A stretch of 64,000 nucleotides of DNA, from contig CM055901.1 of assembly GCA_029582155.1 (NCBI GenBank), positions 39,794,616 to 39,858,615 on the forward strand, in the 5' to 3' direction. The DNA comes from Panopea generosa. Its lineage: Eukaryota; Mollusca; Bivalvia; Adapedonta; Hiatellidae. Positions 49,866-60,322 of this stretch are shown piece by piece; the stretch's first letter is position 1, and each line of letters opens with the position of its first letter. The position numbers were made by a program, and so were the translations under genes. The notes under the pieces were generated by a model, which had not been told where the DNA came from, made no database searches, and saw nothing but the letters and a program-made list of their open reading frames with translations.

Positions 49866-52800
49866 GCGTTGTAATTACCAGATCTGAGTCACTTCTTAGG
49901 TTGTAAAGCATTATAGCTGTGCTTTGTACTTTCCTGATCAGAGTCGTTAGTTAGGTAATGAAACAATATCGCCTACGCATTGTAATTTCGAGATCTGATT
50001 CAATAGTTATGTTTTGAAGCAGTATCGCCACACGTTGTAGTTTCCTGATCTGAGTCACTAGTTAGGTATTGAAGAAGTAATGCCACGCGTTGTAGTTTCA
50101 TGATCTGATTCACTCATTACGTTTTGAAGCAGTATCGCCATGTGTTGTAATTTCCTGATCTGAATCACTAATTACATTTTGAAACAGTATCGCCAAACGT
50201 TGTAGCTTCTTGATCTGAGTTACTAGTTAGGTTGTGAAGCAGTATCGACACGCGTTGTAGTTTCCAGATCTGAGTCACTAGTTAGGTTTTGAAGCAGTAT
50301 CGCTACACGTTATGGTTTCCTGATCTGAGTCACCAATTACATTTTGAAACAGTATCGCCACGCGTTGTAGCTTCCTGATCTTAGTCACTAGTTAGGTTGT
50401 GAAGCAGTATCGCCACATTTTGTAGTTTCCTGTCCTGAGTCACTAGTTAGATTGTGAAGCAGTATCGCCACGCGTTGTAGTTTCCTGATCAGAGTCATTA
50501 GTAAGGTTGTGAAGCAGTATCACCATGCGTTGTAGTTTCCGGAACGGAGTCACTAGTTACTTTGTGAAGCAGTATCGCCAAGCGTTGTAGTTTCCAGATC
50601 TGAATCACTTGTTAGGTTGTAAAGCATTATCGTCACGCGTTGAAGTTTCCTAATCTGAGACACTAGTTATGTTATGAAGCAGTTATCGCCACCCATTGTA
50701 GTTTCCAGATCTGAGTCAATAGTTATGTTTTGAAGCAGTATCGCCACACGTTGTAGTTTCCTGATCTGAGTCACTAGTTAGGTTTTGAAGCAGTATCGCC
50801 ACGCGTTGTAGTTTCCTGATCTGAGTCACTAGTTAGGTTTTGAAGCCGTATCGCCACGCGTTGTAGTTTCCTGATCTGAGCCACTAGTGAGGTTGTGAAG
50901 CAGTATGGCCACGCATTGTAGTTTCCTGATCTTAGTCGCTAGTAAGGTTGCGAAGCAGTATAGCCACGCGTTGTAATTTCCTGATCTGAGTCACTAGTTA
51001 CATTTTCAAGCAGTAATGCCACGCGATGTAGTTTCCTGATCTGATTCACTAATTACGTTTTGAAGAAGTATCGCCATGAGTTGTAGTTTCCTGGTATGAG
51101 TGACTAGTTAGGTTGTGAAGCAGTATCGCCATGCATTGTAGTTTCCTGATCTGAGTCACTAGTTACGTTGTGAAGCAGTATCGCCACGCGTTGTAGTTTC
51201 CTGATCTGAGTTACTAGTGAGGTTGTGAAGCAGTATGGCCACGCATTGTAGTTTCCTGATCTGAGTCGCTAGTAAGGTTGTGAAGCAGTATCGCCACGCG
51301 TTGTAGTTTCCTGATCGGAGTCACTAGTTACGTTTTGAAGCAGTAATGCCACGCGATGTAGTTTCCTGATCTGATTCACTAATTACGTTTTGAAGAAGTA
51401 TCGCCATGAGTTGTAATTTCCTGGTATGAGTGACTAGTTAGGTTGTGAAGCAGTATCGCCATGCATTGTAGTTTCCTGATCTGAGTCGCTAGTAAGGTTG
51501 TGAAGCAGTATCGCCACGCGTTGTAGTTTCCTGATCGGAGTCACTAGTTACGTTTTGAAGCAGTAATGCCACGCTCTGTAGTTTCCTGATCTGATTCACT
51601 AATTACGTTTTGAAGAAGTATCGCCATGAGTTGTAATTTCCTGATCTGAATCACTAGTTATGTTTTGAAGCAGTATCGCCACGCGTTGTAGTTTCGTGGT
51701 ATGAGTCACTAGTTACGTTGTGAGGCAGTACCGCCATGCGTTGTAATTACCAGATCTGAGTCACTTCTTAGGTTGTAAAGCATTATAGCCGTGCTTTGTA
51801 CTTTCCTGATCAGAGTCGTTAGTTAGGTAATGAAACAATATCGCCACGCATTGTAGTTTCGAGATCTGATTCAATAGTTATGTTTTGAAGCATTATCGCC
51901 ACACGTTGTAGTTTCCTTATCTGAGTCACTAGTTAGGTATTGAAGAAGTAATGCCACGCGTTGTAGTTTCATGATCTGATTCACTCATTACGTTTTGAAG
52001 TAGTATCGCCATGTGTTGTAATTTCCTGATCTGAATCACTAATTACATTTTGAAACAGTATCGCCACGAGTTGTAGCTTCTTGATCTGAGTTACTAGTTA
52101 GGTTGTGAAGCAGTATCGACACGCGTTGTAGTTTCCAGATCTGAGTCACTAGTTAGGTTTTGAAGCAGTATCGCTACACGTTATGGTTTCCTGATCTGAG
52201 TCACCAATTACATTTTGAAACAGTATCGCCACGCGTTGTAGCTTCCTGATCTTAGTCACTAGTTAGGTTGTGAAGCAGTATCGCCACATTTTGTAGTTTC
52301 CTGTCCTGAGTCACTAGTTAGATTGTGAAGCAGTATCGCCACGCGTTGTAGTTTCCTGATCAGAGTCATTAGTAAGGTTGTGAAGCAGTATCACCATGCG
52401 TTGTAGTTTCTGGAACTGAGTCACTAGTTTGTTTGTGAAGCAGTATCGCCACGCGTTGTAGTTTCCAGATCTGAATCACTTGTTAGGTTGTAAAGCATTA
52501 TCGTCACGCGTTGAAGTTTCCTAATCTGAGTCACTAGTTATGTTATGAAGCAGTATCGCCACCCATTGTAGTTTCCAGATCTGAGTCAATAGTTATGTTT
52601 TGAAGCAGTATCGCCACACGTTGTAGTTTCCTGATCTGAGTCACTAGTTAGGTTTTGAAGCAGTATCGCCACGCGTTGTAGTTTCCTGATCTGAGTCACT
52701 AGTTAGGTTTTGAAGCCGTATCGCCACGCGTTGTAGTTTCCTGATCTGAGCCACTAGTGAGGTTGTGAAGCAGTAAGGCCACGCATTGTAGTTTCCTGAT

Positions 52801-53280
52801 CTGAGTCGCTAGTAAGGTTGTGAAGCAGTATAGCCACGCTTTGTATTTTCCTGATCTGAGTCATTAGTTACATTTTCAAGCAGTAATGCTACGCGATGTA
52901 GTTTCCTGATCTGATTCACTAATTACGTTTTAAAGAAGTATCGCCATGAGTTGTAGTTTCCTGGTATGAGTGACTAGTTAGGTTGTGAAGCAGTATCGCC
53001 ATGCATTGTAGTTTCCTGATCTGAGTCGCTAGTAAGGTTGTGAAGCAGTATCGCCACTCGTTGTAGTTTCCTGATCGGAATCACTAGTTACGTTTTGAAG
53101 CAGTAATGCCACGCTCTGTAGTTTCCTGATCTGATTCACTAATTACGTTTTGAAGAAGTATCGCCATGAGTTGTAATTTCCTGATCTGAATCACTAGTTA
53201 TGTTTTGAAGCAGTATCGCCACGCGTTGTAGTTTCGTGGTATGAGTCACTAGTTACGTTGTGAAGCAGTACCGCCATGCG
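49866..53280. repeat. ~1.87-kb higher-order repeat within the 55-bp satellite
   Basis: The unusual monomer TTAGGTAATGAAACAATATC at 49951 recurs at 51823, and long runs of neighbouring variant monomers recur in the same order. The spacing of 1872 bases is about 34 monomers. The second unit runs to about 53280. Inside each unit, shorter blocks (about 51080-51420) repeat again. Confidence 0.75.
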
Positions 53281-56200
53281 TTGTAGTTTCCATATCTGAG
53301 TCACTAGTTCGGTTTTAAAGCGGTATCACCACGCGTGGTAGTTTCCTGATCTAAGTCACTAGTTATGTTTTGCAGCAATATCGCAGCACGTTGTAGTTTC
53401 CTAATCTGAGTCACTAGTTAGGTTGTGAAGCAGTTCCGCCATGCGCTGTAGTTTCCATATCTGAGTCACTAGTTATGTTGTGAAGCAGTATCGCCATGCG
53501 TTGTAGTTTCCAGATCTGAGTCACTAGTTAGGTTGTGAAACAGTAAAGCCACGCATTGTAGTTACCTGATCTGAATCAGTATTGCCACGCGTTGTAGTTT
53601 CCTGATCTAAATCACTTTTGAAGCAGTATCGCCACGCGTTGAAGTTTCCTGATATGAGTCATTAGTTAGGTTGTGAAACAGTATCGCCACGCGTTGAAGT
53701 TTCCTGATCTGAGTCATTAATTAAAATTGGAAACAGTATCACAACGCGTTGTAGCTTCCTGATCTGAGTTACTAGTTATGTTATGAAGCAGTATCGCCAC
53801 GCGTTGTAGTTTCCAGATCTGAGTCACTAGTTAGAATATGAAGCAGTATCGTTACACGTTGTGGTTTCCAGATCTGAGTCACTAGTAAGGTTGTGAAGCA
53901 GTATCGCCACATGTTGTAGTTTCATGTTCTCATTCACTAGTTAGGTATTGAAGCAATATCGCCACGCATTGTTGTTTCCAGAACTGATTCAATAGTAATG
54001 TTTTGAAGCACTATCGCCACACGTTGTAGTTTCCTGATCTGAGTCACTAGTTAGGTTTTGAAGCAGTATCGCCATGCGTTGAAGTTTCCGGATCTGAGCC
54101 ACTAGTGAGGTTGTGAAGCAGTATCGCCATGCATTGTAGATTCCTGATCTGAGTCGCTAGTTAAGTTGTGAAGCATTATCGCCACGCGTTGTAGTTTTCT
54201 GATCTGAGTCACTAGTTACGTTTTGAAGCAGTAATACCACGCGTTGTAGTTTCCTGATCTGATTCACTAATTACGTTTTGTAGTAGTATCGCCATGTGTT
54301 TTATTTCCTGATCTTAATCACTAGTTAGGTTTTGAAGCAGTATCGCCACGCGTTGTAGTTTCCGGATCTGAGTTGCTAGTTAGGTTGTGAAGTAATATCG
54401 CCACGCGTTGTAGTTTCCAGATCTGAGTCACTAGTTAGGTTTTGAAGCAGTATCACCACGCAGTTGTAGTTTCCTGATCTGAGTTGCAAGTTAGGTTTTG
54501 AAGTAGTATCGCGAAGCGTTGTAGTCTCCTGATCTGAGTCACTAGTTACGTTTTGAAGCAGTAATGCCACGCGTTGTAGTTTCCTGATTTGATGCAGTAA
54601 TTACGTTTAGAAGTAGTATCGCCATGTGTTGTAGTTTTCTGATCTGAATATCTAGTTAGGTTGCGAAGCAGTATTGCCATGCGTTGTAGTTTCCTGATCT
54701 GAGTCAATAGTTACGTTTTAAAGCAGTAATGCCACGCGTTGCAGTTTCCTGATCTGATTCACTAATTACGTTTAAAAGTTGTATCACCATGTGTTGTAGT
54801 TTCCTGATTTGAATCACTAGTAACGTTTTGAAGAAGTATCGCCACGCGTTGTAGTTTCCTGATCTGAGTTGCTAGTTAGGTTTTGAACCAGTATCGCCAC
54901 GCGTTGTAGTTTCCTGATCAGAGTCACTAGTTAGGTTGTTAAGCAGTATCACCAAAGCGTTGTAGTATCCAGATCTGAGTCACTTGTTAAGGTTTTGAAG
55001 GAGTATCGCCATGCGTTGTAGTTTCCTGATCTGAGTCACTAATTACGTTTTGAAGTAGTATCGCCATGTGTTGTAATTTCCTGATCTGAATCACTAGTTA
55101 GGTTTTGAAAAAAGTATCGCCATGCGTTGTAGTTACCTGATCTGAATCACTATTTAGGTTATGAAGCAGTATCGCCATGTGCACTGCAGTTTCCTGGTAT
55201 GAGTGACTAGTTAGGTTGTGAAGCAGTATCGCCACATGTTGAAGTGTCCTGATCTGAGTCAATAGTTATGTTTTGAATCTGTATCACCTTGCCTTGTGAT
55301 TTCCTGATCTGAGTCACTAGTTACGTTGTGAAGCAGTATCGCCCCGCTTTGAAGTTTCCTGATCTGAGTCACTAATAACATTTTGAGACAGTATTGCCAC
55401 GCGTTGTAGCTTCCTGATCTGAGTCACTAGTTAGGTTGTGAAACAGTATCGCAACGCGTTGTAGTTTCCAGATCTGAGTCACTTGTTAGGTTGTAAAGCA
55501 TTATCACCACGCGTTGTAGTTTCTTGATCTGAGTCACTAGTTAGGTTATGAAGCAGTATCGCCACGCATTGAAGCAGAATCGCCACACATTGTAGTTTCC
55601 TGATCTGAGTCACTAGTAAGGTTGTGAAGTCGTATCGTCTAGCGTTGTAGTCTCCAGATCTGAGCCATTAGTGACGTTGTGAAGCAGTATGGCCACGCAT
55701 TGTAGTTTCCAGATCTGAGTCGCTAGTTAGGTTGTGAAGCAATATCGCCACGCGTTGTAGTTTCCTGATCTGAGTCACTAGTTACGTTTTGAAGCAGTAA
55801 TGCGACGCGTTGTAGTTTCTTGATCTGATTCACTAATTACGTTTTGAAGTAGTATAGCCATCTGTTGTAATTTTCTGATCTGAATCATTAGTTAGGTTTT
55901 GAAGCAGTATTGCCACGCGTTGTAGTTTCCTGATTTGAGCTGCTAGTTAGGTTGTGAAGCAGTATCGCCACGTGTTGTAGTTTCCAGATCTGAGTCACTA
56001 GTTAGGTTTTGAAGCAGTATCACAACGCGTTGTAGATTCAAGATCTCTGAATCAGTATTGCCGCGCCTTGTAATTTTCTGATCTAAATCACTTGTGAGGT
56101 TGTAAAGTTGTATTACCACACGTTGTGATTTCCTGATCTGAGTCACTAGTTAGGATTGTGAAGCATTATCACCACGCGTTTTAGTTTCCAGATCTGAATC

Positions 56201-57657
56201 AGTATTGCCGTGCATTGTAGTTTCATGATCTGAATCACTTGTGAGGTTGTTAAGTAGTTTCGCCATACGTTGTGATTTCCTGATCTGAGTCACTAGTTAG
56301 GTTTTGAAGCAGGATCGCCACAGGTAGTAGTTTCCTGATCAGAGTCACTAATTAGGTTTTGAAGCAGTATCGCCACGCTTTGTAGTTTCCTGATCTGAGT
56401 CACTAGTTAGGTTTTGAAGCAGTATCGCTTCTAGTAGTAGTTTCCTGATCAGAGTCACTAATTAGATTTTGAAGCAGTATCGCCAGCTTTGTAGTTTCCT
56501 GATCTGAGTCACTAGTTAGGTTTTAAAGCAGTATCGCCACAGGTAGTAGTTTCCAGATCAGAGTCTCTAATTAGCTTTTGAAGCAGTATCGCCACAGGTA
56601 GTAGCTTCTGATCAGAGTCACTAATTAGGTTTTGAAGCAGTATCGCCACGCTTTGTAGTTTCCTGATCTGAGTTACTAGATTAGGTTTTGAAGCAGTATC
56701 GCCACTGGTAGTAGTTTCCTGATCAGAGTCACTAACTAGATTTTGAAGCAGTATCGCCAGCTTTGTAGTTTCCTGATCTGAGTCACTAGTTAGGTTTTGA
56801 AACAGTATCGCCACAGGTAGTAGTTTCCTGATCAGAGTCGCTAATTAGGTTTTGAAGCAGTATCGCCACTGCTTTGTGGTTTCCAGATCTGAGTCACTAG
56901 TTAGGCTGTGAAGCAGTATCGCCATGCGTTGTAGTTTCCTGATCAGAGTCAATAGTTATGTTTTGAAGCAGTATCGCCACGAGTTGTAGTTTCCTGGTCT
57001 GAATCACTAGTAATGTTGTGAAGCAGTATCGCCACGCTTTGTAGTTTCCTGATCTGAGTCACTAGTTACATTGTGATGCAGTATCGCCACGCGTTGTAGT
57101 TTCCTGATTTAAGTCACTAGTTCGGTTGTAAAGCAGTATCGCCACGTGTTGTAGTTTCCTGATATAAATCACTAGTTAGACTGTGAAGCAGTATCGCTAA
57201 GCGTTGTAGTCTCCAGATCTGAGTCACTTGTTAGGTTGTGAAGCAGTACTGCCATGCGTTGTAGATTCCAAATCTGAGTCACTAGTTAGGTTGTGAAGCA
57301 GTATCGACCACGCGTTGTAGTTTCCAGATCTGAATAAGAATTGCCGCGCCTTGTAGTTTCCTGATCTAAATCACTTGTGAGATTGTTAAGTAGTATCGCC
57401 ATGCGTTGTAGTTTCCTGGTATGAGTGACTAGTTAGGTTGTGAAGCAGTATCGCCACAAGTTGAAGTGTCCTGATCTGAGTCAATAGTTATGTTTTGAAT
57501 CTGTATCACCTTGCCTTGTGATTTCCTGATCTGAGCCACTAGTTAGGTTTTGAAGCAGTATCGCCACAGGTTGTAGTTTCCTGATAAGAGTCACTAATTA
57601 AATTTTGAAGCAGTATCGCCACGCTTTGTAGTTTCTTAATCTGAGTCACTAGTTATG

Positions 57658-57665
57658 TTTTGAAG
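57658..57665 (+). repeat. Target-site duplication, left (TTTTGAAG)
   Basis: The last 8 bases of satellite before the LINE. They match 62761-62768 exactly. Confidence 0.85.
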
Positions 57666-58089
57666 TTATGACTTTCTATAGTGTGGTGAGACGGTAAACA
57701 ACACGTTGAAATCCGAGTATAACACAAATACAGTTTAAATCGTCAAATAAGAGACATTCTGGACCTTTTCTGAATACAACAAACGTGAAATGGATACCTT
57801 TAAGACCAGCAATAATGAATATGACGGTAAATTTTTAATTGTGTGAAAAATGTGACATTTATTGACATTTATTGACATTGCATATCGGAAACACAGGGTA
57901 GGGTATGACAGCTATATAAGTACATTTTACGTTTACATAACGGGCAACTCGTCACGCATGAGTTCACATTACCTACAGTATAGCATATACGGTATATTAG
58001 TGTTGCGAGATTTAATCGCTTATGTAACATATTGTGTTAGAGTGAGCGAATGCAGTACATGTGATACGCTTCATTAAAACCACAAGGAC
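57666..58089 (+). promoter_or_regulatory. LINE 5' untranslated region
   Basis: 424 bp from the insertion point to the ORF1 start. Full-length LINEs carry an internal promoter here. No specific motif recognised. The 71-codon open frame at 57862-58077 has no known match. Confidence 0.6.
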
Positions 58090-59265
58090 ATGGGGGTTGA
58101 TTTAAATACTTGGCGAGTGCGGATAGGGAGTTTTTCGCAGCCTGTGAAATCTAAGCATCGCCTAGAAACCCTCACAATAAATTCGAGCTCCATATCGCTG
58201 TGCATCAGATTGCTGCTATTCTTTCTGCTTGTGGCGCAGTGTGTAGAGAAAAATTCCGGCCCTCCAAAATCCAACTCAGGAAACACCACCCGCGATCGCG
58301 TGTCCACTAATAGTCGTAACCAAAGAGGAGCCAACTCTAATAGATCACTAAGGAGTGGTTCGTTCTCCTCACAAAGCAACAATGAAACGCACCCACATCC
58401 ATTTAATGAAGATAACCAACCACCAAATAACGCATGGTTGAGGAGTTCTCCTATTGCACAGAGGCAAGACGAAGACATCCAACGACAATGCAGTCTATCA
58501 CTATCTGGTCAAAATAACAACTTTCAGCCTATGTCTCAACAATCAAATGAAACACAGAGAAACATAACACCTGCTACGTCTGATACTCATATGATGGAAG
58601 TGATGCTAGATATACAGAGATCTGTCCGCCGAATGGAAGATAAGTTTACGGGGTTCGAAAGATCACTTAAAGAAGTAAAAGATTCAAATATGAAATTAGA
58701 ACAAAAACAGGATTTGATACAAGAGTCAATGGCTGACATGTCAGATACTATTAAAGTATTGGAAGACAGACTGAAAATCAGTGAAGATAAATGCGACCAA
58801 TTAGAATCCCAATCCCGACGAGAAAATTTAAAATTCTTTGGTCTACCAGAAATTGGAAGAATATCATGGGAGGAAACTGAAGAAAATGTGCGTGAATATA
58901 TAAAGAAAGATCTGGGGATAGACGAAGACCGGATAAGCATAGAAAGAGCTCATCGCTTGCCTGGTGGTAATGATAAAGAACGAGCAGTGATAGTTAAATT
59001 CTCGTTTTTTAAAGACAGGGATAAAGTGTTAAAAGAATACAGAATGAAAAGGAGAGAATTAAATGAACGACATAGAAGCAGAGAACAAGCGAACGGTTTA
59101 GAAGAACGTGATAGAAATGATGTTGACGATAATGGTGACGAAACTACTGCAGAAACAGTTAAAAAATCATTTAGATCAAATATTTATGTCTCAGAGGATT
59201 TTTCAAAGAGAGTTTCGCAAGCTAGGTATGATCTTCGGCCATTCCTAAAAAGAGAAAAACAATAA
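58090..59265 (+). CDS. LINE ORF1 protein (coiled coil and RRM-like nucleic-acid binding)
   Basis: 391 residues. A hydrophobic segment (about 35-49, LCIRLLLFFLLVA) is followed by CVEKNSGPP at 51-59, which resembles a degenerate 2A peptide. Residues 60-170 are polar, rich in Asn/Ser/Gln. About 170-245 is a predicted coiled coil (KVLEDRLKISEDKCDQLE). About 243-345 matches an L1-ORF1-like RRM (RRENLKFFGLPE, ISIERAHRLP, RAVIVKFSFFKDRDKVL). Such proteins bind LINE RNA and act as chaperones in the ribonucleoprotein. The stop at 59263-59265 seems premature: in the +1 frame the next bases read AYLKHDKLVVNG, a typical ORF1 C-terminus, up to a TAG at 59354-59356. A 1-base indel near 59250-59265 is therefore likely. 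The ATG at 58090 places the hydrophobic/2A-like segment at the N-terminus as in related elements. Confidence 0.85.
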   Translation: MGVDLNTWRVRIGSFSQPVKSKHRLETLTINSSSISLCIRLLLFFLLVAQCVEKNSGPPKSNSGNTTRDRVSTNSRNQRGANSNRSLRSGSFSSQSNNETHPHPFNEDNQPPNNAWLRSSPIAQRQDEDIQRQCSLSLSGQNNNFQPMSQQSNETQRNITPATSDTHMMEVMLDIQRSVRRMEDKFTGFERSLKEVKDSNMKLEQKQDLIQESMADMSDTIKVLEDRLKISEDKCDQLESQSRRENLKFFGLPEIGRISWEETEENVREYIKKDLGIDEDRISIERAHRLPGGNDKERAVIVKFSFFKDRDKVLKEYRMKRRELNERHRSREQANGLEERDRNDVDDNGDETTAETVKKSFRSNIYVSEDFSKRVSQARYDLRPFLKREKQ

Positions 59266-59410
59266 AGCATATTTGAAACATGATAAACTTGTCGTTAATG
59301 GAGATATATTCGTTTTTGATGCTGATAATAAAAACCTGAAACAGCTATATAGATAGGACAGAGGTCAAGGTCATAATGCGGAAAATAGAAGGCGAACATT
59401 AGATTTAAAC

Positions 59411-60322
59411 ATGTTATGCTGGAATATACAAGGCTTATCGAAATACACATGTAACATTGATTTCTTGTCCTTTGTACGACAATTTGATATATGTGCTTTC
59501 AATGTAACTTGGTCTAAAAGTAAGGACGAGTTTAACGACCTTTTAAGAGGTTACACATGTTTTAATAATGCTCGAAACAAAAGGTGTTACAAAGGTCGCC
59601 ACTCAGGTGGTGTATGTGCATTTGTTAAAACATCTTTGATAGAGAATGGCTTAGTGAAGAGGATATTTAGCCATTTAGATAATTGTGTATTCTTAAGACT
59701 AAATAATGATTTTATTAATGTAACTAAGGGTATTATTTTATGTTTTGTTTACATATCTCCGGAAGGGTCGACTTTGTATGATACGGATCATACAAGAAAT
59801 GGTATTGAACTATTTGAAGAAAATCTATTAGAAGTTGTATCAGAGTATACTGATGATGAACTTATTTTGGCGGGTGACTTTAATGCCAGATGTGGTAATT
59901 TGCAAGATATTATTGATGATGATAATGTTGATTTTATTTTTGATCATGAGGATACATTGTATGACAATGATACTTTTAATGTATATCGAAACTCCAAAGA
60001 TACTCTATGTAACACATTCGGGTTTACGCTTATTGAATTATGCAAAATGTATGGTATTCACTTTTTGAATGGCAGATTGTTTAACGATAAAGAAGGAAAT
60101 TTCACATCAACAGCAAACGGTGGTTCAAGTTTAATTGATTATGTAATTGCTTCTAGCAATCTGTTTCCACATATAACACATTTTGAGATAGGAGATCGAC
60201 ATGAGTCTGATCACTTTCCTCTTATTTGTAGACTAGCATTTAAATCCGACCAAAATAGCAGTGATACTGATGATAATGATAACGAAATCAATGATGTAAA
60301 CGATTTTAAACGCTTTAAATAG
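59411..60322 (+). pseudogene. LINE ORF2, endonuclease part
   Basis: Apurinic-type endonuclease fold motifs: LCWNIQGL at the start, FNVTW where family members have a catalytic Glu before Thr-Trp (here Val32, codon 59504-59506), LILAGDFNAR (about 59868), SLIDYVIASS (about 60128) and ESDHFPL near the end. It would nick target DNA to prime reverse transcription. The frame ends at an internal TAG (60320-60322), after which the same frame continues at 60323-60907. Upstream, the frame is open from 59357, just after the ORF1-tail TAG. The Glu change suggests the enzyme is dead even apart from the stop. Confidence 0.85.

Larger units (their letters stand above)
46420..57665. repeat. 55-bp satellite array, left part (~204 units)
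   Basis: The unit is AGTATCGCCACGCGTTGTAG + TTTCCTGATC + TGAGTCACTAG + TTAGGTTTTGAAGC. Monomers vary mainly at CG sites (GCG/ACG/GTG) and at CTGATC/CAGATC. The array directly abuts the 33-bp satellite and is cut at 57665 by the LINE. No coding capacity. Confidence 0.97.

Noticed and set aside
46420..57665. CRISPR-like array of regularly spaced repeats
   Set aside because: Monomers are contiguous with no unique spacers, in eukaryotic DNA; this is a satellite.
58074..58478. 134-codon minus-strand open frame opposite LINE ORF1
   Set aside because: Antisense shadow of the ORF1 coding sequence.
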